From the NCBI GenBank assembly GCA_001789205.1, contig MFYT01000041.1, positions 1 to 11,261 of the forward strand: a stretch of 11,261 nt of DNA. Reading direction: 5' to 3'. Under the pieces are notes generated by a model. It saw only the letters and a program-made list of their open reading frames with translations. It made no database searches and was not told the origin of the DNA. The position numbers were made by a program, and so were the translations under genes. The stretch comes from Candidatus Raymondbacteria bacterium RIFOXYA2_FULL_49_16 (GTDB taxonomy: Bacteria > Fibrobacterota > OXYB2-FULL-49-7 > XYB2-FULL-49-35). Each line of letters opens with the position of its first letter. Within the stretch, counting starts at the first letter, position 1. Of this stretch, positions 6,063 to 11,261 are shown piece by piece.

Positions 6063-7139
6063 ATGACTGAACAGGAAGCACTTGTCGCACTCAATGGCAC
6101 GCCAGGTTATGGCCCGCGCAAGACCCAGAAGCTTCTCCAGGCCTTTGGGTCGGCTCGCGCCGCATTTGGCGCGGGCGAAAAGGAATTTGCCGTGGCCGAA
6201 GGTCTTGGCAAAGCTGCCTGGGAAGCACTGCACGCCGGACCTGCGCCAGGGTTTGTCGCTGAGCAGTTCACAGCCGCGCGAACGCATAACGCCCGCATAG
6301 TCACGCTCGCTGACCCTGAATATCCGGCCCGGCTCAAGACCATTTTCGATCCTCCCATAGTCATCTATGTCCAGGGGCTTCCCCTTGCACACACGGGCCT
6401 CTCGGTGGGAGTAGTGGGCACACGAACGGCAACGCAATACGGCAGAAAAGTAGCGCGCGACATGTCCTTGGCGCTTGCGGCCGCTGGCGTGTGCGTGGTA
6501 AGCGGACTGGCGCGGGGCATTGATACGGTCGCGCACATGGCCGCGCTTGCCGCAAAGGGACGCACCATTGCCGTGCTCGGTTGCGGACTCGACTACGTGT
6601 TTCTTGATAAAAGCGAGGAGCTCTTGCGCGGCATCTGCGCCAGCGGCGCGCTGGTTTCCGAGTTTCCTTTTGGCACACCGCCCGAACCAGGCCATTTTCC
6701 CCGGCGCAACCGCATTATCAGCGGGCTGTCGCACGGCGTGCTAGTTATTGAGGCGGGGAAAAAGAGCGGAGCGCTCATTACCGCTGAATACGCCATGGAA
6801 CAGGGCATTGATGTGTTCGCGGTGCCCGGCAATATAACCAGCGCCTATTCCGAGGGCGCCAACCGGCTTATCCGTGATGGCGCGCACGCGGCGCTTTCGG
6901 CAGATGACGTGTTGTTTACTCTTGGCAAACGAAGCGGTCAGACCGCAGCTCCGCAGGCGTTGAACCTGGGCGACGATGAAAAGAAAGTGCTGGATATTCT
7001 GGAAGGCGAACCAATGCATATTGACGCGATCATCAGAAAAAGCGCGCTCACGGTTGCCGCGCTCCACCCCATTCTCATGAGCCTTGAGATCAAGGGCGTG
7101 GTGGCGCAGCTTTCGGGCATGAAATACACGCGCGCATAG
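6063..7139 (+). CDS. dprA: DNA processing protein DprA/Smf
   Basis: The 358-residue protein has the three-part DprA layout. An N-terminal helical/SAM-like region with helix-hairpin-helix character (GTPGYGPRKTQKLLQAFGS, about 12-30) precedes a Rossmann-like core: VGVVGTRTATQYG (115-127), SGLARGIDTVAHMAAL (147-162), FPRRNRIISGLSHGVLVIEA (212-231), SGALITAEYAMEQGIDVFAVPG (about 235-256) and EGANRLIRDGA. A C-terminal winged helix (about 305-356) ends it. DprA loads RecA onto single-stranded DNA during natural transformation and protects incoming strands. The ATG at 6063 has only a weak GGAC upstream. It opens a plus-strand run that includes recO, another RecA-loading mediator. Presence alone does not prove competence. 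Confidence 0.96.
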   Translation: MTEQEALVALNGTPGYGPRKTQKLLQAFGSARAAFGAGEKEFAVAEGLGKAAWEALHAGPAPGFVAEQFTAARTHNARIVTLADPEYPARLKTIFDPPIVIYVQGLPLAHTGLSVGVVGTRTATQYGRKVARDMSLALAAAGVCVVSGLARGIDTVAHMAALAAKGRTIAVLGCGLDYVFLDKSEELLRGICASGALVSEFPFGTPPEPGHFPRRNRIISGLSHGVLVIEAGKKSGALITAEYAMEQGIDVFAVPGNITSAYSEGANRLIRDGAHAALSADDVLFTLGKRSGQTAAPQALNLGDDEKKVLDILEGEPMHIDAIIRKSALTVAALHPILMSLEIKGVVAQLSGMKYTRA

Positions 7140-7161
7140 GGAGGGGAAACCCTACGTTTCC
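7139..7161 (+). promoter_or_regulatory. Ribosome-binding site followed by a spacer hairpin, upstream of the ftsB-like gene
   Basis: A strong GGGAGG (7139-7144), overlapping the dprA stop codon, lies 25 bases before the ATG at 7170, too far for normal use. Between them GGAAAC (7145-7150) and GTTTCC (7156-7161) form a perfect 6-bp hairpin with a five-base loop. If folded, it leaves eight bases (7162-7169) between the stem and the ATG, a normal spacing. No closer ribosome-binding site is visible. Confidence 0.35.
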
Positions 7162-7169
7162 ATACGCTC

Positions 7170-7499
7170 ATGGGTCTTTTTTCATCAATACAAAACGCGC
7201 CTCGCGCAAAACAGCTGGCCTGGATCGCGATCATCTTCGGTCTGCTTCTGCTTTTTCTTTTCCTGTTCGGCGGGAAGTACGGTTTTGTCAATATGTACCG
7301 GCTTTCGGATGAACGTACGGCGCTTGAGCGCACGCTCGATTCGCTTGCCGCCGAACAGGAGAGCATTAAGCGCGATATCAAAAAGCTGGAGACCGACCGT
7401 TCCGAGATAGAGCGCATTGCCCGCGAGAAATACGGCATGGCGAAAAAAGGTGAAAAGGTGTACAAGTTCTCCGCGCCAGCGGACACTGTGAGAAAGTGA
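7170..7499 (+). CDS. FtsB/DivIC-family septum formation initiator protein
   Basis: The 109-residue protein shows the usual bitopic design: a short basic cytoplasmic N-terminus, a transmembrane helix at about 17-34 (LAWIAIIFGLLLLFLFLF), a periplasmic coiled coil at about 44-77 (RLSDERTALERTLDSLAAEQ onwards) and the family tail IERIAREKYGM (80-90), followed by GEKVYKF. Family members link FtsL and FtsQ (or DivIB) in the divisome. The length and the conserved ARE-KYGM block support the assignment; the choice between FtsB and DivIC names is taxonomic. It starts 30 bases after dprA and ends nine bases before recO, so it is part of the same run. No close ribosome-binding site precedes the ATG; see the hairpin just upstream. 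Confidence 0.88.
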   Translation: MGLFSSIQNAPRAKQLAWIAIIFGLLLLFLFLFGGKYGFVNMYRLSDERTALERTLDSLAAEQESIKRDIKKLETDRSEIERIAREKYGMAKKGEKVYKFSAPADTVRK

Positions 7500-7508
7500 T
7501 AATTGCGC

Positions 7509-8264
7509 ATGGAAAAGACCCTTGCCATTGTCATGGGTTCTGTCCGGTTTGCCGAGACCAGTAAAATAGTCCAGCTTTTTACCCGGCAATTCGGCCGCAT
7601 GTCCGTGGCGGCCAAGGGCGCTTCACGTAAGGGATCGCCTTTTGCCGCAACGCTCGAACCGTTTTCTTTATGCGAGTTTATTATTTCGGTTAAAAAGGGG
7701 CGTGACGTACAGACCCTTGCCAATGCCACCATTGTAGATCATTTCGGGCGCATCAGGGAAAGCGAGCTCCTGCTTCCCGCGGCACAGGTGGGCATTGAAC
7801 TGCTCAGGAAAACCGTACATGAAGACGAGCCCTTGCCGCAGCTGTTTGAACTGCTTGCGGCCTATTTGCGCAGACTCAACGTCAGCGGAGAAAAAGACCG
7901 GACGTATGTTGACAAGGTCATCTGGATGTACATGCTTTATTTTTTAAAGGTCATGGGCTTTGCCCCTATATTCAACGCCTGCATATCGTGCGGGTCAATC
8001 ACATTTGGCGCCACAGCCGCGGTTTCGCCAAGGGCGGGCGGCGCGCTTTGTTCAAGCTGCGGTATAGCGCATACGGATTCAGTCTGGCTGCCGGAACGAA
8101 CGCTTGGTTTCCTGGGCAGTCTTCTGGCATTGCCAATCGATGCGCTTGAACCTGTCGCGATTCCCAACCGCGAGGTTGTGGGCAGTGTCATTCTTAGTCT
8201 CCTGCAGGCCCATTTTGAACAGGAGTTGGTGCTCAACAGCCTTGCCTTTTACAATAGGGTCTGA
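7509..8264 (+). CDS. recO: DNA repair protein RecO
   Basis: With the ATG at 7509 the protein has 251 residues, the normal RecO length. The N-terminal OB fold is recognisable in IVMGSVRFAETSKIVQLFTR followed by GRMSVAAKGASR, where family members read a similar E-s-s-kIv-lfT-e-G and aKGar. The helical C-terminal part carries a four-cysteine zinc site, C158-x2-C161 and C181-x2-C184 (CISCG and CSSCG). RecO anneals single strands and, with RecR, loads RecA onto SSB-coated DNA in gap repair. A TTG at 7503 would add two residues; neither start has a clear ribosome-binding site, so coupling to the upstream gene is likely. recR is not in the window. Confidence 0.94.
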   Translation: MEKTLAIVMGSVRFAETSKIVQLFTRQFGRMSVAAKGASRKGSPFAATLEPFSLCEFIISVKKGRDVQTLANATIVDHFGRIRESELLLPAAQVGIELLRKTVHEDEPLPQLFELLAAYLRRLNVSGEKDRTYVDKVIWMYMLYFLKVMGFAPIFNACISCGSITFGATAAVSPRAGGALCSSCGIAHTDSVWLPERTLGFLGSLLALPIDALEPVAIPNREVVGSVILSLLQAHFEQELVLNSLAFYNRV

Positions 8265-8299
8265 TACCCTTATTTTTCTCTCGCGGAATATGGGTATTT

Positions 8300-9376
8300 A
8301 TGGATATATTTATGGATATGGCATTTACAATCCCTCCTGTTTCCAGCCTTCCCCTCGATGTCGCAACGCTTATATCTGAAATAGACGAGTTTAAAGGCCG
8401 GTGGGAGTCGCTTAAGAATATGGCGCCAAAGCAACTGATGGTTTTGCGCAAGGTAGCGACAATTGCGTCCATTGGCTCGTCCACACGCATCGAGGGTTCA
8501 AAACTTTCAGACGCTGATGTCGAAGCGTTTCTGTCACGGATAAACCGCCGTTCGTTCCAATCCCGCGATGAGGAAGAGGTGGCAGGGTACGCGGACGCCA
8601 TGAACCTGGTCTTTGGCTCATACGATGACTTTGCGCTATCGGAGAACCATATTAAGCAGCTTCACTCCGTGCTTTTACAATACAGTTCCAAGGACCAGCG
8701 GCACAAGGGCGAGTATAAGAAGCTGTCCAATAGCGTGGAGGCATTTGACCAAACAGGCAAAAGCATGGGGGTCGTGTTCGAGACTGTAAGCCCGTTCGAG
8801 ACCCCGTTCCGCATGCAGGAGCTTGTCGCGTGGTATTCTGACGCCATGCAAGATAAAAGCCGCCACGTCCTGGTGACAATCGCGGTTTTTACGGTCCATT
8901 TCCTTGCCATTCACCCTTTCCAGGACGGCAATGGCAGGCTTTCGCGGGTACTCACCACCCTGATGCTGCTTAAAGCGGGATATTCGTTTGTGCCCTATTG
9001 TTCGCTCGAAAGCATTGTCGAGGAGAACAAGGAGAACTATTACCGTTCGCTCAGAAGGGCGCAAGCATCTTTTAAAACAGACCATTCCGGACTCCCCGAA
9101 TGGTTGCGGTTTTTCATGCAGATGATGAAGAAACAGAAGGACATTTTAATCGCCCGGATGGAGCAGGAAAACGTCATTGCCTATGCGGACCTGCCCGCGC
9201 TGTCCGAATCGATACTTACACTTGTATCGCAACGCGGTAAGGTCACGGTCGCGGTATTGGTGTTAAAAACCAAGGCAAACCGGAATACGGTCAAAAAACA
9301 TCTGCGGACGCTGGTGGAAAAAGGGCTTATCCGGCAGAACGGCGTAGGCAAGGGCACTTGGTATTCGGGGAAGTAA
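8300..9376 (+). CDS. Fic-family protein (probable AMP transferase) with C-terminal winged helix
   Basis: The 358-residue protein has the canonical Fic motif HPFQDGNGRLSR (205-216) with catalytic His205, which in the family usually transfers AMP from ATP to a hydroxyl group of a target. Upstream, S61-T-R-I-E65-G66 matches the inhibitory [S/T]xxxE[G/N] motif, placed N-terminal to the Fic core as in class II proteins, so activity is predicted to be self-restrained. The C-terminus (about 303-356, ILTLVSQRGKVTV...KKHLRTLVEKGLI) is a winged helix, suggesting DNA binding or autoregulation. Three in-frame ATGs (8300, 8312, 8318) lie in a 12-base tandem repeat, and the true start is uncertain. It follows recO by 35 bases with no terminator. 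The target is unknown. Confidence 0.9.
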   Translation: MDIFMDMAFTIPPVSSLPLDVATLISEIDEFKGRWESLKNMAPKQLMVLRKVATIASIGSSTRIEGSKLSDADVEAFLSRINRRSFQSRDEEEVAGYADAMNLVFGSYDDFALSENHIKQLHSVLLQYSSKDQRHKGEYKKLSNSVEAFDQTGKSMGVVFETVSPFETPFRMQELVAWYSDAMQDKSRHVLVTIAVFTVHFLAIHPFQDGNGRLSRVLTTLMLLKAGYSFVPYCSLESIVEENKENYYRSLRRAQASFKTDHSGLPEWLRFFMQMMKKQKDILIARMEQENVIAYADLPALSESILTLVSQRGKVTVAVLVLKTKANRNTVKKHLRTLVEKGLIRQNGVGKGTWYSGK

Positions 9377-9403
9377 TCATTTTATTGGAAAGGAATAAAA
9401 GGT

Positions 9404-9883
9404 ATGGGAGAAGTTCATCCAGCCGCGTTTCGTGACGCTCTTGGCATCTACAAACTCATCAAACGGTTTCCCAAGGAAGTGCTGCCGCGCCCGTTGTCTG
9501 ACATTGCCACGCACATTGACCGGTTTTTCGTGTACAAGGACAAAAACCGCGTGGCGGGCACGGTCTCGTGGAAGATACTCCCCGAAATCGGCAACGAGAA
9601 AGAGCATATTATCGAGATTGTGTCACTGTGCGTTGATAAAAAGTTTCACGGCAAAGGCGTGGGGCGCAGCCTGGTTGACGCGGTCATCGACCATATTTTC
9701 CAATACAAGCCTACACGGATCATCCTGCTCACGTTTTCACCGGGGTTTTTTGAGAAGTTCGGGTTTAAGCGTATTTCCAAGGAAAAACTGTACAGCAAAA
9801 TCTACCTGGGTTGTATCAATTGCACCAAGTACACCAATCCTCTCGATTGTCCTGAAGTTGCCATGGAATTGAAGATGGGGTGA
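9404..9883 (+). CDS. GNAT acetyltransferase, short N-acetylglutamate synthase (ArgA)-like
   Basis: The 159-residue protein is a single GNAT domain. The acetyl-CoA loop lies in VSLCVDKKFHGKGVGRSLVDA (about 73-93), with FHGKGVGR as the pyrophosphate-binding turn. The second half has SPGFFEKFGFKRISKEKL and a C-terminal cysteine patch, C137-x2-C140 and C149, in KIYLGCINCTKY and DCPEVAMEL. The FF-KFGF...K-dC-C...C-E-AM pattern is that of short ArgA-type acetyltransferases (such as Mycobacterium Rv2747) that make N-acetylglutamate for arginine synthesis. The start at 9404 has AAGGA upstream. It lies 27 bases after the fic gene, in the same direction. No arginine genes are near, so the substrate is inferred from family alone. 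Confidence 0.8.
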   Translation: MGEVHPAAFRDALGIYKLIKRFPKEVLPRPLSDIATHIDRFFVYKDKNRVAGTVSWKILPEIGNEKEHIIEIVSLCVDKKFHGKGVGRSLVDAVIDHIFQYKPTRIILLTFSPGFFEKFGFKRISKEKLYSKIYLGCINCTKYTNPLDCPEVAMELKMG

Positions 9884-9904
9884 TTTAGAAGGCACGAGGC
9901 TTGA

Positions 9905-10246
9905 GGTGCGATGACTGCGTATTCCGCAAGAACGGTACCGCTCGCAAAAACGGCTGTATTGGTAACCCCGGGGATGGGTATCCCTATACACCTCCCACAG
10001 CAACTGCAAGGTCCCCCCGCGCCTTTGAAGCTCCTGATGCACATAAAGAAAATCTAGTTCCTCCCGTTTGACAGAAGGAACCAGGGCCGATGAAAACAGC
10101 CGTTCCTCCATGACTGTATCCGATAACAATGCGCCCTGGGGCCAATCCAAGCCCAAGGCATCATATCGTTACCAATACTCCTGTACCGTGCTCCAATTTA
10201 TGCCAAGCAACTTGGCCACTTGGCGCTGGCTCATGCCGGATGCGTC
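9905..10246 (-). pseudogene. istA: IS21-family transposase IstA, N-terminal remnant
   Basis: Read on the minus strand from about 10246, the frame gives the IstA helix-turn-helix (MSQRQVAKLLGINWSTVQEY), then a stop codon TAA at 10171-10169, then in the same frame GLDWPQG, and a segment with DFLYVHQELQRRGGTLQLLW and HPRGYQYSRFCERYR, hallmarks of the region before the IstA catalytic core. Similarity ends near 9915 at the sequence CERYRSCG, so the catalytic DDE domain and istB are gone. The first residues before the helix-turn-helix are also missing, since the terminal repeats abut it directly. It is therefore broken by a nonsense codon and by deletions at both ends. The boundary near 9905 is approximate. 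Confidence 0.85.
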
Positions 10247-10319
10247 GGAATAGGTGGCCGGTTACGATTGGAACGGGTGGCCGGATGAAATCGGAATCAG
10301 TGGCCGGTTAGGATCGGAA
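10247..10319. repeat. Three tandem 23-bp repeats, IS21-type terminal transposase-binding sites
   Basis: The unit GGAA-N3-GTGGCCGG-N8 starts at 10247, 10270 and 10293, an exact 23-bp period. A degenerate fourth copy (GGAA at 10316) lacks the GTGGCCGG core. The IstA remnant reads away from them. IS21-family ends are known to carry several such copies next to the terminal inverted repeat, so this is the istA-proximal end of the same decayed element. The outer boundary and any target duplication are not evident. Confidence 0.8.
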
Positions 10320-10334
10320 AACGTACCGTAGCGA

Positions 10335-10378
10335 ATGCGGAGGACACGACATGCGGACTGCCGCTGCCGAAGGACACG
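10335..10378. repeat. Short direct repeats beyond the IS21 end
   Basis: AGGACACG occurs at 10341-10348 and 10371-10378, exactly 30 bases apart, within a longer imperfect repeat (GCGG-AGGACACGACATGC and GCCGA-AGGACACGGAATGC). ATGCGGA occurs at 10335-10341 and 10351-10357. Their spacing differs from the 23-bp IS21 repeats. They may be the end of a second element or part of an old array; the origin is not recognised. Confidence 0.45.
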
Positions 10379-10389
10379 GAATGCAATTT

Positions 10390-10437
10390 GGGTCGAAGGG
10401 TTGCAACACTTCGATAATAATATTTGTGTTGCGACCC
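10390..10437. repeat. Strong inverted repeat with alternative pairings
   Basis: GGGTTGCAACAC (10398-10409) pairs with GTGTTGCGACCC (10426-10437) over 12 positions with one T-G, around a 16-base AT-rich loop. GGGTCG (10390-10395) could instead pair with CGACCC (10432-10437), and TCGAAG (10393-10398) with CTTCGA (10409-10414). There is no T-run, so it is not a standard terminator. It may be a remnant of a mobile-element end. Confidence 0.5.
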
Positions 10438-10539
10438 TGAGCCCCCATGTGGATTGTTGTATGCCGTAAACTGGCACCTCTTTGAATTGATTTCGCCACC
10501 GTCTGGTTTTCGCGCGCCCGTGTCTTTATTTCTTTCCTG
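10438..10539. other. Unassigned sequence between the hairpin and the antitoxin remnant
   Basis: I see no coding sequence, RNA or clear regulatory site here. Short open frames crossing it on both strands have no recognisable composition or motif. It belongs to the decayed accessory zone, which has no intact gene from 9884 to 11139. Confidence 0.5.
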
Positions 10540-10820
10540 TCATGCAGCCTTCTCGCTTAAGCGACCGCTCACAAATTTATGTAACACACTCGACATGAGG
10601 GTTTGATAAGGTATACCTTCTTCGACTGCTTTTGTCTGAATTGCGCTAAGATCTTTCTCGGCGATCCGAATGTTAACGCGTTTGTTTTTTGCAAATGTAG
10701 CCCGTGCATAGGATTGAAATCGCTTCTTCTCAGCGCTTAGATTTTTAATGCTTTTCCATTCGCCACGCTCAATTGATTCAAGAAGTTTCTGTTCTTCTTT
10801 ATCGAGATTATATTTTTCAT
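10540..10820 (-). pseudogene. CopG/BrnA-type antitoxin, frame broken after the start codon
   Basis: On the minus strand, a frame ending at the TGA 10542-10540 encodes about 92 residues typical of CopG-family antitoxins paired with BrnT: KYNLDKEEQKLLESIERGEW, then KRVNIRIAEKDLSAIQ (the ribbon-helix-helix strand) and EEGIPYQTLMSSVLHKFVSG. The expected start is the ATG at 10820, which overlaps the toxin stop in ATGA and has AGGGG six bases upstream. It is out of frame: the run after ATG has five A's, whereas six would give M-K-K-Y-N-L. No other start codon lies in the correct frame before the ribbon-helix-helix. It is either a one-base deletion, a slippage-dependent gene or a sequence error. The rest of the frame is intact. 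Confidence 0.8.
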
Positions 10821-11095
10821 GGTTTGCCCCTAAGGTATTGGTTGGTTAGTTTCCTGCTTGCAAAAATAGTCTTTAGAAAGACACCGTTTTCGGATTCTAC
10901 AAAAGGAACGTAATAAACATAATTGTCAATTTGAACGACAAAGACCAGCTGATTTGGATATTTTTATTTGTTAGGATGGTCGGTAATATCTAGAAGATCA
11001 TCGTTTTCAATATGCCAAACTACTTTTTCAAAGGAAATGTTCCGTTCTGTTTTAAGCTTCTCGTTCTTATCTAATGGCCAATTAAAGAACCTCAT
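10817..11095 (-). pseudogene. brnT: BrnT-family ribonuclease toxin with a premature stop
   Basis: The minus-strand frame from the ATG at 11095 to the TGA 10819-10817 has 92 codons, the usual BrnT length. It begins MRFFNWPLDKNEKLKTERNI, continues SFEKVVWHIENDDLLDI and DHPNK, then meets TAA at 10966-10964 (codon 44), and resumes in the same frame with KYPNQLVFVVQIDNYVYYVP and FLKTIFASRKLTNQYL. Family members read HPN-x-x-KYPNQ here, so the stop replaces one residue, probably Glu or Gln by a single base change. BrnT is an mRNA-cleaving toxin held by BrnA. Toxin-first order and the ATGA overlap with the antitoxin are as in brnTA loci. As written the product would be a 43-residue fragment, so the toxin is presumably dead. 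Confidence 0.85.
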
Positions 11096-11104
11096 AATTA
11101 TAAT
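11075..11104 (+). promoter_or_regulatory. Candidate promoter of the recombinase gene
   Basis: A consensus TATAAT lies at 11099-11104 with a partial TGGCCA (11075-11080) 18 bases upstream. Transcription would start near 11111 and give a leader of about 30 bases. The same AT-rich patch abuts the divergent brnT start at 11095, which has no ribosome-binding site of its own that I can see. Confidence 0.45.
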
Positions 11105-11139
11105 ATATCACTTTGTGTGCCTTCAAAAAGGAGGTCCCC

Positions 11140-11261
11140 ATGTCCGCAGTCTGCCGTCAATTTATCGATCATCTCAAGCTCAAGGGCTTTTCCCAGGCCA
11201 CCATCCAGAACTATGTCGAGTGTGTTTCCCGCTGCGTCCGCCACTTCAACAAACCGCCGCT
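11140..11261 (+). CDS. Tyrosine recombinase/integrase, N-terminal part (runs off the window)
   Basis: The ATG at 11140 follows an almost ideal ribosome-binding site, AAGGAGG, and the frame stays open for 40 codons to the window edge. The visible part, beginning MSAVCRQFIDHLKLKGFSQA and continuing with TIQNYVECVSRCVRHFNKPP, has the pattern of the SAM-like core-binding domain of phage-type integrases (hydrophobic helix, K-G-F-S-x-x-T-I-x-x-Y, second helix). The catalytic R-H-R-Y domain lies beyond the window. Phrasing such as RHFNKPP recalls integrases that travel with IS91-type elements, but 40 residues cannot settle the subfamily. Its promoter and ribosome-binding site look intact, unlike its left-hand neighbours. 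Confidence 0.7.
   Translation, partial: MSAVCRQFIDHLKLKGFSQATIQNYVECVSRCVRHFNKPP

Noticed and set aside
9737-9904. Continuation of the IstA frame leftwards into the GNAT gene.
   Set aside because: IstA similarity stops near 9915, and from 9883 leftwards the plus-strand GNAT frame explains the sequence.
10308-10499. A 63-codon minus-strand open frame over the repeats and hairpin.
   Set aside because: It is translated from repeat sequence, has no family resemblance and no good ribosome-binding site.
10553-10564. A perfect 12-base palindrome TCGCTTAAGCGA.
   Set aside because: It is within the antitoxin C-terminal codons and is short enough to be chance; no second site was seen near the promoter.
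1-11261. A CRISPR array, or a complete undescribed defence system.
   Set aside because: No regularly spaced repeat-spacer array is visible. The only tandem repeats (23 bp, three copies, contiguous) are IS21 end repeats, and the defence-like genes (AbiEii, BrnT/CopG, Fic) are separate and partly broken.

Overview
The window is a piece of a bacterial chromosome with roughly balanced GC and the standard code (TAA, TAG and TGA all end intact genes). Short intergenic gaps, the non-mevalonate isoprenoid gene ispF, dprA/recO, a FtsB/DivIC-type division protein and a 'two-CW'-like cysteine-rich STAS protein point to a free-living, perhaps uncultured, Gram-negative-type lineage. Nothing here fixes the phylum.

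Layout. (1) At 1-57 the window opens on what looks like the 3' end (domains V and VI) of a group II intron, directly before uxaC (79-1500, uronate isomerase). (2) Convergent to uxaC lies a minus-strand pair: efp (elongation factor P) and, overlapping its stop codon, a lone AbiEii-type nucleotidyltransferase. (3) The interval 3114-3381 carries a promoter for efp, an outward-facing promoter for a tRNA-Cys gene, and between them a 102-bp element of interlocking inverted repeats. The tRNA ends in a textbook terminator. (4) A tight minus-strand operon (5958 down to 3508) encodes a STAS protein with CW/CxxC modules, endonuclease III (nth), IspF and a small TPR protein. (5) Divergent from it, a plus-strand run encodes DprA, a FtsB/DivIC-like protein, RecO, a Fic protein and a GNAT acetyltransferase of the short N-acetylglutamate synthase type. 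(6) From 9884 to 11139 there is no intact gene. This is a decayed accessory zone: an IS21-family istA fragment (minus strand) with three 23-bp terminal repeats, a further repeat/hairpin patch, and a BrnT/CopG-type toxin-antitoxin pair in which the toxin has an in-frame stop and the antitoxin has a frame break just after its start codon. The stretch 10438-10539 shows nothing recognisable. (7) At 11140 a tyrosine recombinase begins and runs off the window.

How the genes fit together. The core genes are housekeeping: uronate catabolism, translation (EF-P, tRNA-Cys), base-excision repair, isoprenoid precursor synthesis, DNA uptake/recombination (DprA, RecO) and cell division. The two ends are mobile-element territory. 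I see no complete undescribed multi-gene system. The most interesting signals are the coupled efp/AbiEii pair with an Arg-tipped EF-P, the STAS/CW-module protein whose usual phospho-serine is absent, the interlocking palindromic element at 3184-3285, and the doubly damaged toxin-antitoxin pair.
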